Positions 17,535 to 26,022 of a DNA stretch of 64,000 bases are shown piece after piece. Positions within the stretch are counted from its first letter, which is position 1; each line of letters opens with the position of its first letter. A model generated the notes under the pieces. It made no database searches, had not been told where the DNA came from, and saw nothing but the letters and a program-made list of their open reading frames with translations. Location: assembly GCA_963772065.1 (NCBI GenBank), contig CAVYVZ010000010.1, positions 434,001 to 498,000 on the forward strand, read 5' to 3'. This DNA comes from CAVYVZ01 sp963772065 (GTDB lineage: Bacteria; Acidobacteriota; Vicinamibacteria; Vicinamibacterales; UBA2999). A program made the position numbers and the translations under genes.

Positions 17535-17573
17535 GCGTGCGGCCTTGACCGACCCCCGGCCGCACGCTAAGAT
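17535..17573 (+). promoter_or_regulatory. 6S RNA promoter embedded in a perfect inverted repeat
   Basis: TTGACC (17545-17550), 17-base spacer, TAAGAT (17568-17573); start near 17581. A perfect 10-bp inverted repeat, GCGTGCGGCC (17535-17544) and GGCCGCACGC (17558-17567), flanks the -35 and fills the spacer up to the -10. It may be the zapA terminator stem or an operator; there is no T tract. Confidence 0.65.
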
Positions 17574-17580
17574 CCTCCTC

Positions 17581-17765
17581 ACGTTCCCTGCTTTGCTCGT
17601 GATGGTTTCGGAGGCTCGTCTGAGCCAACGTTAAACCCAAGCGAGCCGCGAGGTCGCGTGTTGTGCATGCCTCTGTTCCGAGGAAGCCTGAAGCGCGGCC
17701 GATAACAGCGGTTCCACCTGCTTTGCGCAGGTTCATTCGACCTCCCCACACGGCAAAGCGGGGTA
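17581..17765 (+). ncRNA. ssrS: 6S RNA
   Basis: About 185 nt immediately downstream of zapA. The ends pair: CCCTGCTTTGC (17586-17596) with GCAAAGCGGGG (17753-17763), leaving one G-U. The 3' half contains GTTCCGAGGAAGCCTGAA, resembling the conserved CCGAGAAGCCTTAA segment of E. coli 6S RNA, and ACAGCGGTTCCACC...GCAGGTTCA. 6S RNA mimics an open promoter and sequesters sigma-70 RNA polymerase in stationary phase. Evidence is position, promoter, closing stem and local motif; no covariance search was possible. Confidence 0.78.
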
Positions 17766-17779
17766 CCTTCCTCCTCACG

Positions 17780-17810
17780 GCCGTAAGCCTTGAGCCGTAA
17801 GCCCTAAGCC
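17780..17810. repeat. 7-bp tandem array abutting the rny start
   Basis: Units GCCGTAA, GCCTTGA, GCCGTAA, GCCCTAA, then GCC, ending two bases before the rny ATG. No Shine-Dalgarno is left for rny. Confidence 0.8.
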
Positions 17811-17812
17811 AC

Positions 17813-19375
17813 ATGGAATACCTGATCAACGCGGCGATCACGCTCCTTCTTTCAGGGGCAGTGTGCGGGTGGTACCTCGCCACGCGACGCCGCGAGGCTG
17901 CTGCGACGATCGAGCAGGCGGCCGTCGAGGCAGAGCGCCTCACACGGGATGCCCGGCGTGAGGCTGAAGCGCTCCGGAAAGAGGCGCTCCTCGAAGCGAA
18001 GGAGCACGCGCACGAGCTGCGGATCGAGGCGGAGAAACAGGTTCGGGACCGGAGCGACGCGATCGCCCTCATGGAGCAGTCGATCGCGCGGCGTGACGCG
18101 GCGGCCAACGAGCAGCGGGCGCAGATCGAAGAGCAGCAGCGCGCGCTCCGCGCGCGCGAGCAGGTGATCAACGAGCGCGATCGCGCCACGCAAGCCACCG
18201 CCGCGCGGTTCGATCAGCTCGCCGCCGAGCGGCAGCGCGAGCTGGAGCGTGTCGCAAGCCTCACGGCGGACGAAGCGCGCGAGATGCTCCTGAAGCAGCT
18301 GGAAGGCGATGCGCGGCGCGATGCCGCGCAGATCGTCAAGCGCCTCGAGACGGAAGCGCGCGAGACGGCTGCTGACCGGGCGAAGCAGATCGTCGCCGAC
18401 GCCATCCAGCGCAGCGCAGCCGAGCACTCCATTGAAACGACCGTCTCGGTCGTCGATCTTCCGAGCGACGATTTGAAGGGGCGCATCATCGGCCGCGAGG
18501 GCCGCAACATCCGCGCCCTCGAGCTCGCCACCGGCGTCGATCTCATCGTCGACGATACGCCGGGCGCGATCATCCTCTCGGCGTACGACCCGTACCGCCG
18601 CGAGGTTGCACGGCAGGCGATCGGGCGCCTGATTGCCGACGGGCGGATCCACCCCGCGCGCATCGAAGAAGTGGTCGAAAAGGTGAAGGCGGAGATGGAG
18701 GAGCAGATGCGGAAGGACGGCGCCGCGGCCGCCTTCGAGCTGGGCCTCCATGAAGTCCATCCCGAGCTCCTGCGGCTCATGGGGCGGCTCAAGTACCGCA
18801 CGAGCTACGGACAGAACATCCTGAACCACTCCAAGGAGGTGGCGTTCCTCGCGGGCCTCATGGCGCGCGAGCTCGGCATCGACCAGCACGTCGCCACGCG
18901 TGCCGCATTCCTGCACGACGTCGGCAAGGCGATCGATCGCGAGATGGAAGGGACCCACCTCGAGCTCGGCATCGCGCTGCTGCGGAAGCATGGCGAGAAA
19001 GAGCCGGTGGTGATGGCCGTGGCGGCACACCACATGGACATCGATTGGCCGTCGCTCGAGGCCATGCTCGTGCAGGCCGCCGACGCAATCTCCGCGGCCA
19101 GGCCCGGCGCGCGCCGCGACATCCTCGAATCGTACGTGAAGCGGCTGGAAAAGCTCGAAGGCATCGCCGATTCGTTCAAGGGCGTGTCGAAGGCGTTCGC
19201 GCTGCAGGCCGGCCGCGAGATTCGCATTCTGGTGGAGAGCGAGAAGATTTCCGACGAGGAAGCGATCTGGCTCTCGAAGGACATCGCCAAGCGGATCGAG
19301 AACGAGCTGCAGTACCCGGGGCAAATCAAGGTCACCGTGATTCGTGAAACCCGGGCGATTGAATACGCGAAATAA
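17813..19375 (+). CDS. rny: Ribonuclease Y
   Basis: 520 residues. N-terminal membrane anchor (~1-22), long coiled coil (~25-200), KH domain (DDLKGRIIGREGRNIRALE) and HD domain (AAFLHDVGKAID ... AVAAHHMDIDW). Membrane-bound endonuclease that starts mRNA decay. The start ATG directly follows a 7-bp repeat array rather than a normal ribosome-binding site. thiL starts 6 bases after the stop. Confidence 0.95.
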   Translation: MEYLINAAITLLLSGAVCGWYLATRRREAAATIEQAAVEAERLTRDARREAEALRKEALLEAKEHAHELRIEAEKQVRDRSDAIALMEQSIARRDAAANEQRAQIEEQQRALRAREQVINERDRATQATAARFDQLAAERQRELERVASLTADEAREMLLKQLEGDARRDAAQIVKRLETEARETAADRAKQIVADAIQRSAAEHSIETTVSVVDLPSDDLKGRIIGREGRNIRALELATGVDLIVDDTPGAIILSAYDPYRREVARQAIGRLIADGRIHPARIEEVVEKVKAEMEEQMRKDGAAAAFELGLHEVHPELLRLMGRLKYRTSYGQNILNHSKEVAFLAGLMARELGIDQHVATRAAFLHDVGKAIDREMEGTHLELGIALLRKHGEKEPVVMAVAAHHMDIDWPSLEAMLVQAADAISAARPGARRDILESYVKRLEKLEGIADSFKGVSKAFALQAGREIRILVESEKISDEEAIWLSKDIAKRIENELQYPGQIKVTVIRETRAIEYAK

Positions 19376-19381
19376 CATCTG

Positions 19382-20368
19382 GTGAGCAAAACGGTAGCGG
19401 AGCTTGGGGAGCGCTCGTTGATCGAGCGCATCAAGGCGCGCCTGAGCTCGCCGTCGTGGGTCGTGGTCGGCGCGGGCGACGATGCGGCGGTGATTGAGCC
19501 GGAGCGAGGCTCGCTCGACGTCGTCACGACCGATGCGTTGGTGGAGGGCGTTCATTTCGATCGCCGCTTCTGCCCCCCCGACGCGATCGGACACAAGGCG
19601 CTCGCGGTGAACCTGAGCGACCTGGCCGCGATGGGAGCGTCTCCACGCGCCGCTCTGTTGTCGCTCGTCTTGCCGGACGGGCTGCCGCTCGCCGACGTCG
19701 ATGCGCTGCTCGATGGCCTTCTCTCCTTGGCCGACCGCTGCAAGGTCGCCTTGGTCGGCGGCAACATCACGCGATCGCCGGGCCCGCTCGTCGTCGACGT
19801 CACCGCGATCGGATCGGCCGGCCGGCGGCGGATTCTCACCCGCGGGGGTGCGCGTCCTGGAGACGCCGTCTATGTCACCGGCAGCATCGGCGCGGGGGTT
19901 GTGGGGCTGGGTGCGTTTCGCGAGCGCGCGGACGTACCGATGGCGCAGGAACGTTATTTACGGCCCGAGCCACGGGTGCGGGCAGGAATGCTCCTCGGCA
20001 GGAACCGCGCGGCAAGCTCGTGCATGGATCTCAGCGACGGGCTTGCGGACGCCCTGCGCCAGGTGGCGGAGGCATCTGGCGTGGGAATCGCAGTAGACCA
20101 GGGCGCGCTCCCGATCGACGGCGCCGTTCTGCGCTGGTTTGAGCAACACTGTGTAGATCCGGTTCTCGAAGCTGTAGCGGGAGGCGACGATTATGAACTG
20201 CTGTTTACGTCCCGCCCAGCTCAGCGGAGCCGGTTGCGGGCGGTCCGGCAGCACGTAGGGACCCTCCCGATCACGAGGATCGGAGTCGTCACGAAGGAGC
20301 GAAGAGTTGTGCTGAAAACTCCGGATGGCGAGCGATCGCTGCCGGAAGGATTCCAGCATTTCAGATAA
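19382..20368 (+). CDS. thiL: Thiamine-monophosphate kinase
   Basis: 328 residues, GTG start. Phosphorylates thiamine phosphate to the cofactor diphosphate. Motifs: VVVGAGDDAAVIEP, VTTDALVEGVHFD, HKALAVNLSDLAAMGASPRAAL, VGGNITRSPGPLVVDVTAIG, MDLSDGLADAL and GGDDYELLF. No TPP riboswitch is visible upstream (only 6 bases from rny). The stop overlaps the next start as TAATG. Confidence 0.93.
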   Translation: MSKTVAELGERSLIERIKARLSSPSWVVVGAGDDAAVIEPERGSLDVVTTDALVEGVHFDRRFCPPDAIGHKALAVNLSDLAAMGASPRAALLSLVLPDGLPLADVDALLDGLLSLADRCKVALVGGNITRSPGPLVVDVTAIGSAGRRRILTRGGARPGDAVYVTGSIGAGVVGLGAFRERADVPMAQERYLRPEPRVRAGMLLGRNRAASSCMDLSDGLADALRQVAEASGVGIAVDQGALPIDGAVLRWFEQHCVDPVLEAVAGGDDYELLFTSRPAQRSRLRAVRQHVGTLPITRIGVVTKERRVVLKTPDGERSLPEGFQHFR

Positions 20369-20907
20369 TGCCGATCATCTCGCGGTCCACCTCGCGCAAG
20401 GTTTTCGCGACGGCCATCGCCAGCGTGGGATTCGTGTTCGTGTACGAGGCGACGATCCGCGACTCGCGCCACGCGGCCCGGCAGGCCACGACGCGGGAGA
20501 CCGTCGGCACACCGCTGCCGGGCACCAAGCTGCTGTTCCAGTCGACCGCCTACTGCAAGGGAAAGACGACCGCGTCCGGGGTGAACGTGCGGCGCGGAAT
20601 TGCGGCGGCCGATCCCGACCTGCTGCCCGTGGGCAGCGTCGTCAGCGTCAACACGGGCGACGCGAAAACGAACGGCATCTACACGATCATGGATACAGGG
20701 CCGGCCGTACAGGGACGGATCCTGGACCTCTACATGTGGAGCTGCCACGAGGCGCTGGCGTTCGGCCGCAAGCAGGTCCAGGTCACCGTGCTTCGGCTCG
20801 GATGGAACCCGCACGCAAGCACGCCGGGCATCGTCGACACTCTGTTCCGCGGCCGGCAGGTCAAGAAGCCAAGACCAGCGACCACGCCGGCTTCCTCATC
20901 GCCATAG
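20368..20907 (+). CDS. Secreted 3D-domain (double-psi beta-barrel) protein
   Basis: 179 residues with an N-terminal membrane/signal segment (~10-28, VFATAIASVGFVFVYEA) and a 3D domain (~58-145: FQSTAYCKGKTTASG, RGIAAADPDLLPVGSVVSV, GIYTIMDTGPAVQGRILDLYM). This barrel occurs in MltA-like and resuscitation-type cell-wall proteins. The paired DTG and LDL Asp residues match the putative catalytic Asps. A short Pro/Ser tail follows. Probably acts on peptidoglycan; substrate not established. Confidence 0.78.
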   Translation: MPIISRSTSRKVFATAIASVGFVFVYEATIRDSRHAARQATTRETVGTPLPGTKLLFQSTAYCKGKTTASGVNVRRGIAAADPDLLPVGSVVSVNTGDAKTNGIYTIMDTGPAVQGRILDLYMWSCHEALAFGRKQVQVTVLRLGWNPHASTPGIVDTLFRGRQVKKPRPATTPASSSP

Positions 20908-20911
20908 ACGG

Positions 20912-23188
20912 TTAGAACGAGAGCGCGAGGCTCACGCGTGCCGTGCGCGGCAGCGCCGGGTGCGTGTGCAGATCGTCGATACCGGCCTCAGGCTCGCCTC
21001 GCAGGCGAGACGCGTAGAAGTAGTCGACGTCGCTGTGCCGAGCATCGAGCAGGTTGAACGCGTCGATGATCACAGAAGCGCGGCTCGATACGTGCCAGCC
21101 CGCCTGTGCGTTCAGCAGGCTCGTCCCGCGCGAACGAATCGTGTCGTCCTCGACGAGGGGTCGGGAACCGAAATAGCGCCAGCGTGCGCTCGCAAAGAGC
21201 GCGCGGTTCGCATCGACCGAGACGCCAAGCGATGCCACCCGTTCCACGGCTCCAGGAACGCGGTTCCCGACGGGATCTGCATCGGTGAACCTTGCGCGGG
21301 ACCACGAGACGTCGGCGTCGAGGGTCAGCGATTGGCCGACGCGCGCAAACGTCGACCACTCGAGACCGCGACGCGCGCTCGGCCGGCTGGCGGATGTTGT
21401 GCCGGCGTCGCCGACGAAGACGAGCTCCGAGTCGAGACCGAGGCCCCACACAGCCAGCGTCGACTGCACGCCTGGCACGAGCACGGTGCGCGCGCCGACT
21501 TCGGCGCCGCGCGTTCGGACGAGCGGTGTGCCGCCTCTCGCATCGTTGCTGTGGAAGCCGAACCCGCCGTTCACGTACAGCTCGGTCGCCCGCCACGGCC
21601 CGAACACGAACGACGCCTTGGGGCTCGCGAGGCCCGCGTTGTTCGTTCGCGAATCCCCCACGATGTCGGGCGTCACACGAAACCGGTAGCCGTCTACCCG
21701 CACGCCGGTGATTGTGCGGAGCCATTGCGTCCATCGAACGTCCGCGTCGGCCCACAATCCGACAGACGTCTGCGCGACAGCGTCCTCGCGAGCCGTGGAC
21801 ACACGCTCACGTGCGCGGGTGCGGTATAGACCAATGAGGCCGATGTCATCACGCCGCAGTTGCGAACCGGCCCTGTACTGCACGGGACGCGCGCCCCAGT
21901 AGACGAGCCGATCGTGCGAAGCGCGCACGCCGGACGTCACGCGCCCGTCGGCCTGATGAAACTGGTCGCCGTTCACAGGGTCATCGAGGAAGTACGTGAA
22001 GTTCGAGTAGAGATCGAGCTCGTACGCGATCGCATAGCCGGCGAGCCGGTTGCGGACCGTGGCGCTCCCCCGCTGCCATTCGGCCGACCCCGAATAGCGG
22101 GACGTTTCTCCACCGGTCGTGTTGTCAACCCCGCCAAAGCGCGGCAGCAGCCCGGATTCGATGGCGCGGCGCGGCGCCTGGTCGGTGCCATTCCAGCGGG
22201 CGCGATAGGCGAGCGCCGTCACGGCCAGGTTGCTCAGGCTATCGCCGTTGGTGTAGCGGAGCACCGCGTTCTGCCGCCGATAGTCGTCGCGTCGTAGCCA
22301 TGGGCCGTCGTTGTGCGCGGTTTCCACGGCGACCATCAGGCGTCCGCTGCCGACCCGCGGCGAGGCCGCGGCCAGCACCCTCGCCCATCCCTGCCCGCCC
22401 GCGCTGAGCCGCATCATCGGCCGCTCGAGGACGCTGGCGTAGTTGATGCTCACGCCGCCGGCCGACGAAAAGTCCCCGGCCTCCGCGAAGTACGGACCTT
22501 TGAAATACTGCACGCCGGTCACGAGCTCCGGGATGAGCAGGTTCGCGTCGGTGTAGCCGTGACCGTGCGCGTGGGTCGGAAGATTCAACGGGACGCCGGC
22601 GAGCGTGGTTGAAAAGTCGGTGCCGTGATCGAGGTTGAACCCGCGCAGATAGTACTGATTCCCCTTGCCCTCGCCGCTGTGCTGCGTCACGCTGAGTCCG
22701 GGAACCGCTTCCACGATCTCTCCGGAGCGCTGGATGGGCCGCGCGTCGAGCTGCCGGCTCGTGACCGCGCCCTCGCTTGCGGATGCGGCAAGACCGACCA
22801 GATTCGATTCCGGATGCGGGAGCTCGGCAAGGTTGCGAAAGGTCGTGCGCCCGGTGACGGTGACTTCAGTCTGCATCGCCAGGTGGAGGCTCGCATCGAC
22901 CTGCGTGCGGCTGCCGGCGACGACGGCCACCTCCCCACGAGAATGCCGTGCGAACCCCAGCAGCGCGAATTCGAGCCGGTAGCGCTTCGGCTCGAGATTC
23001 TCGAACCGGTACTCGCCGGACTCAGAGGACAGCGTCTGCACCGTTCCAGAAAGTGTGATGACCACGCCCGGTAACGGCGCGCCGGTATGGTCGGTGACGC
23101 GTCCCCCGATTACCCCGTAGGCCGGATCGGCGGAGGCCCACCGCGCGGTGAACAAGCAGAGAGCAAGCGCAAGAAGACAGCGGGGCAT
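20912..23188 (-). CDS. TonB-dependent outer-membrane receptor
   Basis: 758 residues: signal peptide (~1-20), N-terminal carboxypeptidase-regulatory-like beta-sandwich (GVIGGRVTDHTGAPLPGVVITLSG), plug (TSRQLDARPIQRSGEIVEAVPGLSV ... YYLRGFNLDHGTDF) and barrel ending in Phe. Imports an unknown ligand using the TonB system. A His-rich LPTHAHGHGY stretch lies in the plug. It follows the sigma/anti-sigma pair on the same strand after 51 bases and may be its target. Confidence 0.9.
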   Translation of the reverse strand: MPRCLLALALCLFTARWASADPAYGVIGGRVTDHTGAPLPGVVITLSGTVQTLSSESGEYRFENLEPKRYRLEFALLGFARHSRGEVAVVAGSRTQVDASLHLAMQTEVTVTGRTTFRNLAELPHPESNLVGLAASASEGAVTSRQLDARPIQRSGEIVEAVPGLSVTQHSGEGKGNQYYLRGFNLDHGTDFSTTLAGVPLNLPTHAHGHGYTDANLLIPELVTGVQYFKGPYFAEAGDFSSAGGVSINYASVLERPMMRLSAGGQGWARVLAAASPRVGSGRLMVAVETAHNDGPWLRRDDYRRQNAVLRYTNGDSLSNLAVTALAYRARWNGTDQAPRRAIESGLLPRFGGVDNTTGGETSRYSGSAEWQRGSATVRNRLAGYAIAYELDLYSNFTYFLDDPVNGDQFHQADGRVTSGVRASHDRLVYWGARPVQYRAGSQLRRDDIGLIGLYRTRARERVSTAREDAVAQTSVGLWADADVRWTQWLRTITGVRVDGYRFRVTPDIVGDSRTNNAGLASPKASFVFGPWRATELYVNGGFGFHSNDARGGTPLVRTRGAEVGARTVLVPGVQSTLAVWGLGLDSELVFVGDAGTTSASRPSARRGLEWSTFARVGQSLTLDADVSWSRARFTDADPVGNRVPGAVERVASLGVSVDANRALFASARWRYFGSRPLVEDDTIRSRGTSLLNAQAGWHVSSRASVIIDAFNLLDARHSDVDYFYASRLRGEPEAGIDDLHTHPALPRTARVSLALSF

Positions 23189-23239
23189 CGCGTTCGAGTG
23201 ATCAACAGGCTCTACGCGCGACGCTGCGGTTTGGATGTA

Positions 23240-24043
23240 TCAGAGGCCTGCCGAAGGCGTGCCGACGAGGAACTTCTCCCCTGTCGGCGCGGGAACGCCG
23301 CCTGCGGGTTCGAGCGTGACGGCGACGGCAACGGGCGGCGCAATGTCGATGGGGGTCTGAAAGACCGCGGTGGCGCGACCGCTTGCGTCGGGGGCCAGCA
23401 GCCCCGCGCTCACCGGCGCCTGGGCCGTCACGACCCACACCTGGTACACGCGACCTTCGGGGGCGGGCGGCAGATTGGCGGTGTTGAAGACCATGCCGCG
23501 ATCGCGGCTCCACAGGGCACGCGCGGTCGCCTGCGGTGCGACCGCCTGCCCAGCGAGATCGATCCGCACCAGGTCCGGCGCGACGAGCACGGCCATCGCG
23601 CTCTGCGCCGTGTCCGCCGCGCGCCGCGCCTGCAGTGTCTCCCCTGCGGCCTCCGACGCACGCCGCTCCGCATCGTCCACGCGGGCCTCGAGGTTCGAGA
23701 TGCGTCCTTGAAGCGTCAACGCATAGGCGCCGAGCCCCACGGCGATGAGCATCGAGGCCGCGAGCGGCAACCAGGTCAGCGCCGCAGGTCGAGACGAGGG
23801 CTGACGTGAGGCCGGTGGCCTCTCCAGTCCAACTTCAGCCAGCACGCGCGCCCGAAGCTCCGGCCTCGGCGTCCGCTGGGCCACCGATCGCGCGAGCGCA
23901 TCGGCGACTCGTTGAAGAGAACGGACGTCCTCACGGCAGATGGGGCACGAGGCCGCGTGCGATTCGAACGCGCGGCGCTCGGCGGCGTCGAGCGCGCCGA
24001 GGACGTACGGGGCGGCGAGCGCCTGTTCGTCGTGCGTGCTCAT
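23240..24043 (-). CDS. RskA-type anti-sigma factor
   Basis: 267 residues. N-terminal zinc-type anti-sigma domain with the HxxxCxxC motif (SHAASCPICREDV, ~28-40), one membrane span (~89-112), then a periplasmic RskA domain (VLVAPDLVRIDLAGQAVAPQA ... VYQVWVVTAQAPVSAGLL, FLVGTP). Expected to hold the upstream ECF sigma factor at the membrane and release it on regulated proteolysis. The start overlaps the sigma stop by 4 bases. Confidence 0.87.
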   Translation of the reverse strand: MSTHDEQALAAPYVLGALDAAERRAFESHAASCPICREDVRSLQRVADALARSVAQRTPRPELRARVLAEVGLERPPASRQPSSRPAALTWLPLAASMLIAVGLGAYALTLQGRISNLEARVDDAERRASEAAGETLQARRAADTAQSAMAVLVAPDLVRIDLAGQAVAPQATARALWSRDRGMVFNTANLPPAPEGRVYQVWVVTAQAPVSAGLLAPDASGRATAVFQTPIDIAPPVAVAVTLEPAGGVPAPTGEKFLVGTPSAGL

Positions 24044-24642
24044 GCCGGCTCTCCAGACAGCGCCTCACGCAGCTTGAGGAGCCCAAGACGGATGCGCGTC
24101 TTCACTGTTCCGAGCGGCTGCTCGAGCCGCTCCGCGATCTCGGCTTGCGTGAGGCCTTCGAAGTACGCGAGCTCGATCGCGAGCCGCTGAAGCAACGGCA
24201 GCTCGCGAAGCGCCTCCCTCACCCGTTCGGCGTCGCGTGCAGCGGCGAGCGCGTCGCCGGGGTCGGCGGCCGGCGCCGACAGGTCCACCCATGCCTCCTC
24301 ACCCGCGGCGGCACGCGCGTCGGGCCGCGCTCGTCGCGCCCGTAGACGGTCGATCGCGCGGGTTCGCGCCATCGTCATGAGCCAGGCTGCGACCGTTCCG
24401 CGCGTCGCGTCGTAGCGGCCGGCCTGCCGCCACGCCTGCGCGAAGACCTCCTGGAGCACGTCTTCGGCATCCCCCTCGTCGCCGAGGACGCGGAGGACCA
24501 GCGAATAGACGGGACGGGAGTGCGCGTCGTACAGCGCCGCAAGAGCACGGCCGTCACCAGCCGCCACGCCCGCGACGCAGTCCGCATCGTCGGCCTGGTC
24601 GCGGCTGCCCGGCAGCGCCACCAGCACGGCACACAGCCACAT
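24040..24642 (-). CDS. ECF RNA polymerase sigma factor (SigK-like)
   Basis: 200 residues. Region 2 (LYDAHSRPVYSLVLRVLGDEGDAEDVLQEVFAQAW, RGTVAAWLMTMARTRAIDRLR) and region 4 (LRELPLLQRLAIELAYFEGLTQAEIAERLEQPLGTVKTRIRLGLLKLR). Start placed at ATG 24642; a TTG two codons upstream is also possible. Translationally coupled to the RskA gene. Likely regulon: this operon and perhaps the neighbouring TonB receptor. Confidence 0.88.
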   Translation of the reverse strand: MWLCAVLVALPGSRDQADDADCVAGVAAGDGRALAALYDAHSRPVYSLVLRVLGDEGDAEDVLQEVFAQAWRQAGRYDATRGTVAAWLMTMARTRAIDRLRARRARPDARAAAGEEAWVDLSAPAADPGDALAAARDAERVREALRELPLLQRLAIELAYFEGLTQAEIAERLEQPLGTVKTRIRLGLLKLREALSGEPA

Positions 24643-24666
24643 GATCAAGTCCGGCGGATCATATCC

Positions 24667-25104
24667 TCACTTTTCGACGATGTCCTTCTTCAGCCCGTTC
24701 GCGGCGGCGAGCAGATCGTCCTTCTCCTTCTGAGGAACCTTGAAGCGATCGAGTGTCGCGACCAGATGCTGCACGCTCTTGTTCCAATCGGCCTCGCTGA
24801 TCCCCAGTCCGGCGTGCGTCGTGCGCATGTCGCGGCCCTTGTAGACGCACGGGCCGCCCGTCGCGAAACACAGGAAGTCGACGACGTGCTGGCGGATCCG
24901 CTGCTTCGAGTCGGTCCCGTGTCCAGCAAAGAACTTGCTCAGCCCCGGATCTGCCACGAGGCGTCCGATGAAGTCATCGGTGACCGCCGCAATCGCGTCG
25001 TAGCCGCCAAGCCGCTTGTACAGAGGGTCGGTTGCCGTCTGCTGCGCCGCGGCAGACGTGCAGACCAGCAACAGCATCAGGCTGCCGGAAATCACACGTG
25101 TCAT
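24667..25104 (-). CDS. Exported group 1 truncated haemoglobin
   Basis: 145 residues. Signal peptide (MTRVISGSLMLLLVCTSAAAQQ), then a trHb1 domain: LYKRLGGYDAIAAVTDDFIGRLVAD, QHVVDFLCFATGGPCVYKGRDM and TTHAGLGI with the proximal haem His. Start at 25104, preceded by GTGGAGGAG. Most trHbs are cytosolic, so the signal peptide is notable and suggests periplasmic oxygen/NO chemistry. Last gene before the sigma factor, 24 bases away. Confidence 0.85.
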   Translation of the reverse strand: MTRVISGSLMLLLVCTSAAAQQTATDPLYKRLGGYDAIAAVTDDFIGRLVADPGLSKFFAGHGTDSKQRIRQHVVDFLCFATGGPCVYKGRDMRTTHAGLGISEADWNKSVQHLVATLDRFKVPQKEKDDLLAAANGLKKDIVEK

Positions 25105-25160
25105 GTGCACTCCTCCACCTGTTCCTACGTCTGGGGTGAGACTTTGGATTTCGATCGACG

Positions 25161-25244
25161 GGCTCAAGGCCCAAGGCTCAGGGCCCACGGCCCTGACGAC
25201 CTAAGCCGTCAAGGTCCTAAGCCTTAAGCCCTAAGCCTTAAGCC
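25161..25244. repeat. 7-bp tandem array between haemoglobin and lipoprotein genes
   Basis: The longest array of the family: GGCTCAA, GGCCCAA, GGCTCAG, GGCCCAC, GGCCCTG, then a switch to AAGCCGT, CAAGGTC and CTAAGCC, TTAAGCC, CTAAGCC, TTAAGCC. Ends six bases before the stop of the minus-strand lipoprotein gene. The two halves are partly complementary. Confidence 0.82.
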
Positions 25245-25250
25245 GACTTT

Positions 25251-25916
25251 CTAACGAACCGTCGCTGACGAATCGAGCCGAATGCGGACCACCGCGCCCG
25301 CCGGCAACTCGATGTCCTTGCCATCGGTCGCAGCAATCGCGCCGCCTGCGCCGATCACGGCGCCCAGAATCGCGCCCTTCACTCCGCCAAGAACGCCGCC
25401 GATGATCCCGCCAACGCCGGCGCCGACACCGGCCGTCCCGGCCTCTTCGCGGATCCCTTCGCTCTTGAAGACTTGCGTGGCTGTGGCGCGAATCGGGACT
25501 TCGCGGCCGTTCACCACCATCTGATCGAACGAGAGCGTCAGGCTGCCGCTCCGGTCGATGCGGCCAGCTTTCTTCACATTGCTGACCACGCCTCGCACGG
25601 TCGAGCCTGACGGCACCAGCACGCGACCGTTCTGCATGAGGTCCACGGCTGTTGTGGCCTCGAATCGCTGCTCAACCGTCGCCGATTCTGAGCTCAGCGA
25701 GTTTTGCAGGCGGACGTCGAGCTCCTGCCCGGTCGGGATAGTGCCCGGCCGATCGTTGTTCACGGTTGTGGGCTGGCTCTGCGCCGTGCTGCTCACCTCG
25801 GACGTGCTTGGCGGCGAATTCGGCGCCGTCGTCGGCCCGTTATCGCGCGTTGTGGCGCCACACCCGACAGCGCCGATTGTGGCCGCCAGCAGCGCGGCTC
25901 GAAAACTCAGGGACAT
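25251..25916 (-). CDS. Outer-membrane-type lipoprotein with glycine-zipper-like segment
   Basis: 221 residues. Lipobox ATIGAVGC (Cys at ~19), a Thr/Ser/Pro-rich linker, a beta domain (TGQELDVRLQNSLSSESATVEQRFEATTA, VLVPSGSTVRGVVSNVKKAGRI) and a Gly-rich hydrophobic stretch (GVGAGVGGIIGGVLGGVKGAILGAVIGAGG), then ADGK-type tail. The fold resembles TrbI/conjugation-protein-like or YMGG-type domains found in Acidobacteria; function unknown. Start 25916 has GAGGAGG upstream. Confidence 0.75.
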   Translation of the reverse strand: MSLSFRAALLAATIGAVGCGATTRDNGPTTAPNSPPSTSEVSSTAQSQPTTVNNDRPGTIPTGQELDVRLQNSLSSESATVEQRFEATTAVDLMQNGRVLVPSGSTVRGVVSNVKKAGRIDRSGSLTLSFDQMVVNGREVPIRATATQVFKSEGIREEAGTAGVGAGVGGIIGGVLGGVKGAILGAVIGAGGAIAATDGKDIELPAGAVVRIRLDSSATVR

Positions 25917-26022
25917 ATGTTCACTCCTCCTCATCGGAAACGCGTTCTTCCGCTTTGAGGATGGATGAAGCAACGAGGGTACCCGCCGCCGCCCAGCTCG
26001 GCTCCTGGGGCATACGGTCGAG

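Noticed and set aside
19376..19381. TPP riboswitch before thiL
   Set aside because: The gap to rny is six bases, with no room for one.
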